Origin: CAVYUC01 sp963783085
GTDB lineage: Bacteria; Bacteroidota; Bacteroidia; Bacteroidales; Prolixibacteraceae
Reading direction: 5' to 3'
Assembly: GCA_963783085.1 (NCBI GenBank)
Contig: CAWAMJ010000002.1
Span: 744,001-808,000 of the forward strand
DNA: 64,000 nt
Part shown: piece after piece, positions 1-7,469 of the stretch
How the letters are laid out: each line of letters begins with the position of its first letter
Position numbering within the stretch: the stretch's first letter is position 1
Program-made: the position numbers and the translations under genes
The notes under the pieces: generated by a model
Told to the model about the DNA's origin: nothing
The model's input: only the letters and a program-made list of their open reading frames with translations
Databases searched by the model: none

Positions 1-2
1 TT

Positions 3-914
3 TGGGGAATTTTGGCAACGGCTTTTTACGCCGGTATATTTTACTGGGGAATCGACCAGGTGAATGTGCAGCGTGTACTTTCGGCGCCAAATTTAAAACA
101 GGCTCGCTGGGGTTCTATGTTTGCGGTATTGTTAAAACTGTTCCCGGTTTTCCTGTTTGCGCTGCCGGGTGTCATCGCTTTTGCACTTTTCCCGGGCGAA
201 CTTTCAGGCGAGGAAACCAAACAGACGTTTGTACTTTTGCTGAACAAATTGCTTCCCAGCGGATTGCGCGGACTTATGCTGGCGGCCCTGGTTGCAGCCC
301 TGATGACTTCGCTGATTGCAGTTTTGAATTCTGTTTCAACACTTGTGGTGCGTGATTTTATTGTGGAATTCCGCTCCCATGTTTCAGAAAAAAAACAGGT
401 TACGCTCGGACGTTATATCATTCTGATTGTTACTTTTCTCGGCATTGGCGCGGCTTACCTGGTGTATAAAAATGAAGAAGGATTGTACAAATACCTGCAA
501 ACCATTACCGCTTATCTGGTACTTCCGGTTTTCCCGGCAATTTTCTTCGGCATAATAAGCAAAAAAGTTACGTTAAAAGGCGCTGCTTTTTCGGTACTGA
601 CAGGTGTTATTTTAGCAACAATTTTCGTTATCGACCAATTGATTGGTGCGGATGCAGGAAAGGAATTATTCCCGTTTTTGCACTACAAGCTCACGCTCAA
701 TTTTGGCTACCGCGGACTTTGGGCTGAAATTCTGATTACCGGGGTTTTATTCGCTGTTTCGGCATTTACCGAAAAAACGGCGCCCGAAAAACTGGAAAAA
801 ACCACAATTAATTACAAAGTGAAGGTGACCAGATTTGCCGGAATTACCGACTGGCGCTTACATTTGGCTGTTCTTTCGCTCATTACTGTTTTCCTTTATG
901 TTTGGTTGTCGTAA
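3..914 (+). CDS. Sodium:solute symporter (SSS family), 3' part
   Basis: This is the C-terminal part (about 300 residues) of a sodium/solute symporter that starts before the window; the frame is open from base 3. The visible protein begins in a segment reading YWGIDQVNVQRVL, typical of the SGLT-type SSS fold where Na+-coupled sugar symporters carry the Q-x-x-VQR motif. It then shows about seven hydrophobic helices separated by short charged loops. Family knowledge: inner-membrane Na+-driven uptake of sugars or sugar acids. It converges on the next gene with only 7 bases between the stop codons. The substrate cannot be read from sequence; the neighbourhood suggests a glycan breakdown product. 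Confidence 0.85.
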   Translation, partial: WGILATAFYAGIFYWGIDQVNVQRVLSAPNLKQARWGSMFAVLLKLFPVFLFALPGVIAFALFPGELSGEETKQTFVLLLNKLLPSGLRGLMLAALVAALMTSLIAVLNSVSTLVVRDFIVEFRSHVSEKKQVTLGRYIILIVTFLGIGAAYLVYKNEEGLYKYLQTITAYLVLPVFPAIFFGIISKKVTLKGAAFSVLTGVILATIFVIDQLIGADAGKELFPFLHYKLTLNFGYRGLWAEILITGVLFAVSAFTEKTAPEKLEKTTINYKVKVTRFAGITDWRLHLAVLSLITVFLYVWLS

Positions 915-921
915 AACAGGT

Positions 922-3096
922 TTAATTAAATAATCCATGATATCTCGCCATCCAGTAGGGCAGCAAAAAGTACGTACCGGTTTCTTCGCGGGTTCCGTTT
1001 CTGCCGGAATCGAACTTTCGCGGATTTGTATTCCATCGCGAAATACCACTTTCCGGTATGGGAATTGGTTGTGTGGCCTGCTTGTCGCCTCCCCTTCCAA
1101 CCACCGGGTCTTCCTGCAAATCCAGGCGGTGACTGTTTTGCATGCTCCAGTCGATTAAATCAACAGGATATTCCTGCAACTGCTCAAGAGCGATATCTAA
1201 ATCACAATCCTTTTGCAAAACAACGCTGGCAATAATGTTCCATGCCGGCATTTTATCGGATTCAGAAACGGCCCAGGTTCGTTCCAGACTTTTCCGGTAC
1301 TGAGGCCAGTATTCATCTTGCCTGGCATAACGCGAAAGACTGTAATACGGGAAATAGGTCAGAATATCATCGGAATGACTGTTTTCAAACGGTTCGTACA
1401 TTTTTGCCTGCAACATGTTTTCAGCATAATGATGTTTTTCGATTAACTGCCGGTATGTTTCTTCGTATCCGGGATTTCCGGTGATATACGCCGCAGCTTT
1501 TAAAAACGAAAGAATCTCCAGGGAATACAAACCTTTTTCATACGCCCAGTTTGTTGAACAATTGAGTGAATCGGGTGTCCAGATTCCCCATCTGGTAGGT
1601 TTTCCATCGTAATCGATCAGCCGAAAATCATTATCAATGATGTGATCCATCAGGCGCTGTACCAGGATTTTTATTCGCTGTTTCATCGCGTCATTGGCAA
1701 CCAAATCGTAAAAAAGCGGCAAGGCAAACAGGTGTCCCACCACCTCGTCGGAACTGGTATCGTCGAGCCATTGCCATTTTGGGTCGGGCGAAGGACGCCA
1801 TTTTTTTGGATGCGGCGAATGCGATTGCACCACACTATCGGTTACCATGGCATACGATCGTGCCGGCAATCCCGGAATACCGCTGACCGTTTCCAGCCTT
1901 TCCATTGCTTCAAAAGTACGAATGGCGTTTTCTTTGGCCACAGAATCTTTCGTTACTGCATACCGGAAACATTCGGCTGCCAGGTAAGTGGAGGTCCATA
2001 ATCCATCGTTATCTTCGTTGATGGTTTTGCTTGTGGATAAATCGCCGGGAACCGATAAACGGGACACATTCACCAGCCCCCGCCGAACATGCCGTTTTTG
2101 AATAACATCCTCATAAATCGCTGCTTTTTCAGGCAAAGTCATTTGTACTTCCTGAATCTGGCTGATTCCCTGTGAAGTAGCAATCCAGACGGTATGTTTA
2201 TCAATGGGTAAAATATCGTTGACTTTATTATCCGGCAACCATCGCTTCCCATTGTAATAATGCCACAATTGATCTTTTTTAATAGCGCCTTTCGCAGTGC
2301 CCAACCAAAGTATATTCTTGTACGACCGGATGGTGGTCACCGGCCCGCAGGGAAGCCCGTCCGCACCACTCCACATCCGGTTGTCCCCATCTTCTGCGAT
2401 CCGTCCAACTGTAAAAAGTCCGCCAAATAAAACTTTATTCTCATTATCCGGAGCATGCAAACTCAGGTACACTCTTTTGGTTCCGTTCGTCATTAATACA
2501 TCATCAAGATTAATCCAAGCTCCCGCCTTTCGTCGCAAAAGTCCGTCGTTAGTGGCAACCCAAAGGTCAATGTTGTTCTCCAAAACGATTGCGTTCACCC
2601 GTTTTCCATGAGCTGCTTCTATTGATTTCCAGTTTTCATTCCAGGCCAGCAATCCGTTCGACGTTCCGGCATATAATGTTTTACTTTCCCAAAACAGGCA
2701 TAAAATGGAATCGGCCCGGGCAATTTCGGGAAGGTTGATTTTGATGGAATTATCCTCATTTTGAATGAATTTATCATTTGCCAGCCAAACTTTCCCGTTT
2801 TCATCCACACAAGCTGTTTTCCATGCAGTGCCATTAGGTTCGCCGGTCCAGCCACCTTTGCCCTTCCTGTAAATTCCATTTTTCGTAACCGCAACAATAT
2901 TTCCCTGAATCTGAAATAAACAGACAATATTTTTACCGGCTTTCTGTGGCAACGGAATGTCTGTTTTTATTTCCTGCCAATAATCACCGGTGGCGACCTG
3001 AGCTTTTACTGTAGAAATGATAAAAGCCATCAAACAAATAATTATTAAAGTACCTGATCTAAAATATTTTATCAACCGATTTTTTATACTAATCAT
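922..3096 (-). CDS. Secreted beta-propeller + alpha-helical (alpha/alpha-barrel-like) protein, copy A
   Basis: This 724-residue protein has a Sec signal peptide (hydrophobic core at about residues 14-30, cut after VKA-Q). Residues ~35-310 form WxAT/WLGT-type propeller blades like the 'two-component regulator propeller' family, but no histidine kinase or DNA-binding domain follows. Residues ~330-724 are a helical domain with motifs shared by two paralogues in this window (32.8-35.1 kb and 53.4-55.8 kb): NDGLWTS-x-YLA, DTSSDE, DGKPTRWG-x-W and NSHR-x-DL. The shape suggests an (alpha/alpha)-barrel enzyme, possibly a hydrolase or lyase, joined to a propeller; I do not recognise a characterised family. 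It is the last gene of the minus-strand series, 827 bases after the GH20/67-like gene. Confidence 0.7.
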   Translation of the reverse strand: MISIKNRLIKYFRSGTLIIICLMAFIISTVKAQVATGDYWQEIKTDIPLPQKAGKNIVCLFQIQGNIVAVTKNGIYRKGKGGWTGEPNGTAWKTACVDENGKVWLANDKFIQNEDNSIKINLPEIARADSILCLFWESKTLYAGTSNGLLAWNENWKSIEAAHGKRVNAIVLENNIDLWVATNDGLLRRKAGAWINLDDVLMTNGTKRVYLSLHAPDNENKVLFGGLFTVGRIAEDGDNRMWSGADGLPCGPVTTIRSYKNILWLGTAKGAIKKDQLWHYYNGKRWLPDNKVNDILPIDKHTVWIATSQGISQIQEVQMTLPEKAAIYEDVIQKRHVRRGLVNVSRLSVPGDLSTSKTINEDNDGLWTSTYLAAECFRYAVTKDSVAKENAIRTFEAMERLETVSGIPGLPARSYAMVTDSVVQSHSPHPKKWRPSPDPKWQWLDDTSSDEVVGHLFALPLFYDLVANDAMKQRIKILVQRLMDHIIDNDFRLIDYDGKPTRWGIWTPDSLNCSTNWAYEKGLYSLEILSFLKAAAYITGNPGYEETYRQLIEKHHYAENMLQAKMYEPFENSHSDDILTYFPYYSLSRYARQDEYWPQYRKSLERTWAVSESDKMPAWNIIASVVLQKDCDLDIALEQLQEYPVDLIDWSMQNSHRLDLQEDPVVGRGGDKQATQPIPIPESGISRWNTNPRKFDSGRNGTREETGTYFLLPYWMARYHGLFN

Positions 3097-3290
3097 TTCC
3101 TGACCTCATTTTATTTTCCAATTGAATTACTTTCTCAATAAGTTTATCAGCTATTGCCTCGTTTACGTTTTTTTTCAAAGCCGCCAAATTGATTTCATAC
3201 TCGTTTGTAAACGGGGTATTGAGGACGGTTACGATACCAAAAAGAGGAAAAAGTTGTTTCATTTATCTTTCTTTTAATCGAAACCAGAGC

Positions 3291-3875
3291 CGTTTCGTCC
3301 GCAACCGCGCCGGATTTTCAATCATCGTTTTTTCGCGGACGAGGTTTTGCCGGCATTTCAAACCCCGGGGTTAAAACCCGGGGCTATTTTTATTTCACCT
3401 TTTCAGGGTTTATATTCCGAAAAACAAATTGCCATCTTTTTATTGAAAAGATTCGGGCCGTTTCGTCCGCAACCACGCCGGATTTTCAATCTACGCTTTT
3501 GGCGGACGAGGTTTTGCCGGCATTCCAAACCCCCGGGTTTAAACCCGGGGCTATTTTTATTTCACCCTTTCAGGGTTTATATTCCGAAAAACCAATTGCC
3601 ATCTTTTTATTTAAAAGATTCGAGCCGTTTCGTCCGCAACCACGCCGGATTTTCAATCGTCGTTTTTTCGCGGACGAGGTTTTGCCGGCATTCCAAACCC
3701 CGGGTTTAAACCCGGGGCTATTTTTATTTCACCCTTTCAGGGTTTATATTCCGAAAAACAAATTGCCATCTTTTTATTTAAAAGATTCGGGCCGTTTCGT
3801 CCGCAACCGCGCCGGATTTTCAATCGTCGTTTTTTCGCGGACGAGGTTTTGCCAGCATTCCAAACCCCGGGTTTA
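3291..3875. repeat. Tandem array, ~167-bp unit, about 3.5 copies
   Basis: The motif CGTTTCGTCCGCAACC recurs at about 3291, 3459, 3626 and 3793, a period of 167-168 bases. Each unit has an inverted pair TCGTCCGC / GCGGACGA and then a palindrome close to CCCCGGGTTTAAACCCGGGG (3363-3383, 3530-3550, 3698-3717), followed by a conserved TTTCACCCTTTCAGGG stretch. The last copy breaks off in its palindrome. It fills most of the 827-base gap between two minus-strand genes. The stop-free plus-strand frames here come from the repeat and are not genes. Confidence 0.9.
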
Positions 3876-3883
3876 TAAGTATA

Positions 3884-3936
3884 TCGCCCCGATGAAGCTT
3901 TTCGGCTTTCCCCCTCGGGGGAATCAGAAGGGGGCC
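3884..3936. repeat. GC-rich hairpin element overlapping a gene end
   Basis: A C5-TC-G5 hairpin (3910-3921) and flanking bases form a small dispersed-repeat-like element next to the 167-bp array. The stop codon and last few codons (KKAPF) of the minus-strand hydrolase fall inside it, so the native C-terminus may have been replaced. Confidence 0.45.
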
Positions 3937-5606
3937 TTCTTTATCCACACATCGGTTACCCTTGACTGCTGCCGCCAGTTTATGTTTTCTTCATTTTCAG
4001 GTTTATCAAAAGTGATAGCCAGTTTTCCATCTTTTAAAAGTTCCTTTGGCAACGGAAATTCCTTAAACTGTTCATAGCCTTTTTCATATTTGGTTGGTTT
4101 CAACCGCTCGCCATTGGCACGCAATAACGCCTCGCCATAACCAGCCACACGAATCAGGTAATTGGCATCTGAATCAAGTTCATCGTATTTCAACATTGGA
4201 GTAAACTGAAATAATTGCGTGGAAAGTCGTTTTCTGCTTTTACCGTTATTCTCCCATAAATAGTCAATGGCATCGTCGGTTTCCGAAATCACATGTTTGG
4301 CATCGGCGCTGGAAATGTTATCGTAGAAACTTCCTTCACCCGGTTTATCATAGGTTCGGATAAAATCCAGCCGGGCAATTTTTTCCTTTTCTGAAGGTAT
4401 TTTCCGAACTTTTTCAAACTCATCTTCCAGCCACCATCGGTTATTCAACGGGTGATCGATAAAATCGAGCACACAACCCCGCTCGTAACCACTTGCATGG
4501 TGTTTGGGCACGCTGGTTTGCAGTCCAACCGACTGAAACAAATTGTCGCAATACTGAACAACTTTTTCCCTCAAATCCCGGGCAACCGGTTCTTTTACAG
4601 CCATGTCCAGTTGCGCAGTTGCTTCATCCATAGCTTTATCAGCGCCGATGGCTTTTGCCCTGGCCAAAACATTGTAAGCCGTTTCCTCCAATCCTTTTTC
4701 ATATGCCAGCCGCTTTTGAATATAGGCATCGTAATATGCCCGCATAACCAGTTGCTGCCAGCGCCAGTTATCTTTTAACTGCGGATTTTCAGCCTCCAGC
4801 GTTTTCCAAAGTTCAAATGTTTTCTGTATGGTTTCGTTTCCTGCAATGGGGCCAAGCCAGTTTTGCTCCAAAGAAAAAATACCACCGGCAGCCTTTTCTG
4901 CCACGTCGGGACCAAAAAAGAAACGGCAGTATTCCACCATTGCGTTCCGGATATCGACTTTTGAATTCCATCCCAACTGGCTCCAAAGCACTTTGTTAAC
5001 ATCGTCGTGAACGCCATCGGAATACGAAATAAAACCATCGGTGTACGGTGCATTTTCCCCAAAAACCTTGCTGTAATATTCCGGCATCGGGTTGGTGCAT
5101 TCGCGGCCCAGTGTTAGTGCAAAAGCCTGGTCCCAGTGAGGAACCGGATATTGACAACGCACAGAATGGGTAATGTCGGGATAAAAACGGTACTTGTACT
5201 TTTTCGGCAACATTTTCCGCTCCAAATCAATGGGCGGACTGCCTGGTCCGTAAACCACACCAGTTAACCAGTCGGGGCTTTTTTCATTCAGGTAATCAAA
5301 AAAGTACTTCACCTTTTCTTCGTTAAATCCCTGCAACGAAATCCACATCCCGGCATTCGGATGGTGTTTATGCAAAATTTTTGTGAGTTCTTCCAAAAAA
5401 GGCAACACATCCCGCGGGTGATTGTCGCCCGGATCACCTCCCGGGAAGAAAACACCGTTGAGCCGCGGACAGGCCTGGTAAAAAGCTTCATGTTTTTTCA
5501 GTTCTTCCTCCCGCTGTTTTTTATCCGTTAAATCGAACGACGCAGGTGTCCAAATCCAGTAATTCGCATCGTATTTTTCACAAATCTTACTTAATTCGAT
5601 GTTCAT
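3924..5606 (-). CDS. GH20/GH67-like hydrolase, C-terminal part (frameshifted from 5587-6270)
   Basis: This 560-residue piece continues the protein begun at 6270 but in another frame; the join is near 5595-5606 in a GAGAGAAGAAA stretch and a single extra base explains it. It starts inside a (beta/alpha)8-type catalytic domain (YWIWTPASFDL, GVFFPGGDPGD, MWISLQGF) and ends with a long helical region and a carbohydrate-binding-like tail. The domain layout (N-terminal GH20/GH67-type alpha+beta domain, then TIM barrel) recalls hexosaminidases and alpha-glucuronidases, but I cannot assign a substrate. The last codons lie in a repeat element. Confidence 0.6.
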   Translation of the reverse strand: MNIELSKICEKYDANYWIWTPASFDLTDKKQREEELKKHEAFYQACPRLNGVFFPGGDPGDNHPRDVLPFLEELTKILHKHHPNAGMWISLQGFNEEKVKYFFDYLNEKSPDWLTGVVYGPGSPPIDLERKMLPKKYKYRFYPDITHSVRCQYPVPHWDQAFALTLGRECTNPMPEYYSKVFGENAPYTDGFISYSDGVHDDVNKVLWSQLGWNSKVDIRNAMVEYCRFFFGPDVAEKAAGGIFSLEQNWLGPIAGNETIQKTFELWKTLEAENPQLKDNWRWQQLVMRAYYDAYIQKRLAYEKGLEETAYNVLARAKAIGADKAMDEATAQLDMAVKEPVARDLREKVVQYCDNLFQSVGLQTSVPKHHASGYERGCVLDFIDHPLNNRWWLEDEFEKVRKIPSEKEKIARLDFIRTYDKPGEGSFYDNISSADAKHVISETDDAIDYLWENNGKSRKRLSTQLFQFTPMLKYDELDSDANYLIRVAGYGEALLRANGERLKPTKYEKGYEQFKEFPLPKELLKDGKLAITFDKPENEENINWRQQSRVTDVWIKKAPF

Positions 5607-6270
5607 TTCTTCTCTCGCGAATTTTCATATGCACGCTTGGAGGACCATCCTGAAACGGAATGTTTTCGAAACTGTTGGCGCCAAAAAGCACCTGTTCCCG
5701 AAAATGCTGATCGAACTGTTCCACGGTCCACGCGTCCCAAGAATTGGCTGTATTTCGGTAGCCAAACTGGTGCCCCCGAAGCGGGTATTCCGGCGAGGAA
5801 GCCACATCCATACCTGCCGGGATTGTAATACTTCCCTGCCTCATTTCGGCCGTTCGAAGCAATTTACCAATTCCGTAAACTACACCCCGGGCATCGGCTC
5901 CAATAATCCAAAGCACCGTTTTTCCACCGCTTTTTGTCTGAACCAACCGGAAACCTTCTTTTTTCTGTTCCGGAAAATTGTCACCTTCCCGCTGCGGAAT
6001 ATCCAACCCGTCCATTTTTTTATCTGAAACAAGTGCAAGGGCAACCATTATTTTACTGTAATTATTGATTCCTGTTTGCAATTGCAAACCGGTTCTTTTC
6101 CCAATTTCCTGCACCAAAATTTCACCGGCTGATTCCCGCACCGGTTTTTTTATCGATGGAGAGATCCAGATGGATGCATTGGATAAATCCAGGGAATTAT
6201 CTCTATGTGAACAGGAAAATAGTAATCCACAAAATATGATTGAGAGTAAAATACGATACGTTGTTTTCAT
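5587..6270 (-). CDS. GH20/GH67-like hydrolase, N-terminal part (lipoprotein signal)
   Basis: The first 227 residues open with a lipoprotein signal (FCGLLFSCSH, lipobox Cys at residue ~20), so the enzyme is probably anchored to a membrane facing the periplasm or surface. Residues ~30-150 resemble the alpha+beta N-terminal domain of GH20/GH67 enzymes (SAGEILVQEIGKRTG; VLWIIGADARGVVYGIGKLLR), and SSPEYPLRGHQFGYR marks entry to the TIM barrel. After HMKIRE the frame runs out; the +1 frame carries on as the 3924-5606 piece. The full protein would be about 770 residues. It lies 37 bases downstream of the deoxyhypusine-synthase-like gene, probably in one operon. Confidence 0.6.
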   Translation of the reverse strand: MKTTYRILLSIIFCGLLFSCSHRDNSLDLSNASIWISPSIKKPVRESAGEILVQEIGKRTGLQLQTGINNYSKIMVALALVSDKKMDGLDIPQREGDNFPEQKKEGFRLVQTKSGGKTVLWIIGADARGVVYGIGKLLRTAEMRQGSITIPAGMDVASSPEYPLRGHQFGYRNTANSWDAWTVEQFDQHFREQVLFGANSFENIPFQDGPPSVHMKIRERRNEHRIK

Positions 6271-6307
6271 TCAATTTCAAACTTGTTTAATAAAAGAACG
6301 GCAAAAG

Positions 6308-7414
6308 TCAGCCGTTTAATTCCTGATACAGCGCCAGCAAAAAATCGCGGTTATCCGCTGTTAGGTAGTGCATTTCACCGCCCATCCGGCTAAAGGTTTT
6401 GCAGTAGCGCAGGTAATAGGCCGGGTTATCCATTGGCGGTTCCCCATCTTTGTCCCAGTTCCAGTCAGATTTCGCCAAATCAACAATCAGCATAAAATGC
6501 CGATCGATATGTCCGCCGTGCTGAATCTCAATATTTTGCGCCATGGAAAGCGACTTCTCAAAAATCATGGGCGACATCACTGCCGAGCCAACCGAAAGAT
6601 ACACGCCGTCTTCGAGGTTACTCACACTTTGTGCATAATACAAAAAGTCGTTCAACGCTGTGCGGCCGATGGCTGCCCCGTGGTTCAACGGGTGGTTGTA
6701 AATAATATCGTGGCCAAACATCGGGTGGCCGGTAAAAGGAATTCCCAGTGCAAACGCATTTCCCTGAACCGAATATTTTTTCCAGGGGTGCGGAATTTCC
6801 ATCCAGCCGGATTCCGGTTTAAACTGTTTTATGGCCCCGGCCAAATCGATGGCGCCCGCTGCTGTGGCAGGGTCGGTTTCCATTTTTTGTTTGGCGAAAT
6901 CGTACAAATACGAAAGATTGGGAATTTCCAGCCCTTCATTTTGGATCATTTTCCCAACTGCTTCTCCGTAGCCCAGGCCTTCAAAACCACCGACAATCAG
7001 CGCCAGGTTAATATAAAACCCGGTGTCGTCCCAAATTCCAAACTGCCCCAACTCCACATTTTCGCGCACATCTTCGCTCGATTTTCCCTGGAAAGCAAAT
7101 TCCCAGTCGTGAATAATTCCGGCGCCGTTGGTGGCCAGGTGGGTTACCCAGCCTTCCTTCATCAGCGCAATTAACGTGGGGGCCATCGCGTTTTTAATGG
7201 TGTGTGCCCCAAACGCCAGCATTACCGAACGGTTTAATTTCCTGGCGATCCGGATTTTTTCGGCCGTTTTTTCAACCAGCAGTTTTCCCTTCGGACTCAG
7301 GTTTTCCGGTTTGCTGCTCACTGGAATGCGATCCCTTTCGATATACACTTTGTTTTTCCGGCCGGTCAGGCTTTTGATATCAAGTTTGGTCCGGTCGAAT
7401 TTTGGATATGGCAT
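6308..7414 (-). CDS. Deoxyhypusine-synthase-like protein of unknown role
   Basis: This 368-residue cytoplasmic protein has no signal or membrane segment. The core reads VMLAFGAHTIKNAM, then THLATNGAGIIHDWEFAFQG, then GVYLSVGSAVMSPMIFEKSL. The spacing of a T-x-x-A-G-x-x-H/E-D-like motif in a Rossmann-type fold resembles deoxyhypusine synthases (NAD-dependent, act on eIF5A), but bacteria of this kind lack the usual eIF5A partner, so another substrate is likely. It sits 55 bases after the PfkB-HAD fusion and 37 bases before the GH20/67-like gene, which suggests a role in sugar or sugar-phosphate processing (inference). The family call is tentative. Confidence 0.45.
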   Translation of the reverse strand: MPYPKFDRTKLDIKSLTGRKNKVYIERDRIPVSSKPENLSPKGKLLVEKTAEKIRIARKLNRSVMLAFGAHTIKNAMAPTLIALMKEGWVTHLATNGAGIIHDWEFAFQGKSSEDVRENVELGQFGIWDDTGFYINLALIVGGFEGLGYGEAVGKMIQNEGLEIPNLSYLYDFAKQKMETDPATAAGAIDLAGAIKQFKPESGWMEIPHPWKKYSVQGNAFALGIPFTGHPMFGHDIIYNHPLNHGAAIGRTALNDFLYYAQSVSNLEDGVYLSVGSAVMSPMIFEKSLSMAQNIEIQHGGHIDRHFMLIVDLAKSDWNWDKDGEPPMDNPAYYLRYCKTFSRMGGEMHYLTADNRDFLLALYQELNG

Positions 7415-7469
7415 TTTATGTTAGTATTGAGTTATTGGTAGTGAGTATTCGGAAAGTCCTATTATTTTT

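Noticed and set aside
922..3096. Hybrid two-component sensor (from the propeller similarity)
   Set aside because: No membrane helix, histidine kinase, receiver or HTH follows the propeller; the C-terminal half is a helical domain shared with two other secreted proteins.
3291..3875. CRISPR-like array
   Set aside because: The whole 167-bp unit is conserved, with no short repeat plus variable spacer pattern and no cas genes.
3347..4077. Two long plus-strand open frames (120 and 192 residues) over the tandem array
   Set aside because: They are produced by the stop-free 167-bp repeat (recurring RTRFCRH / FVRN motifs) and run into the opposite-strand hydrolase; no start or domain supports them.
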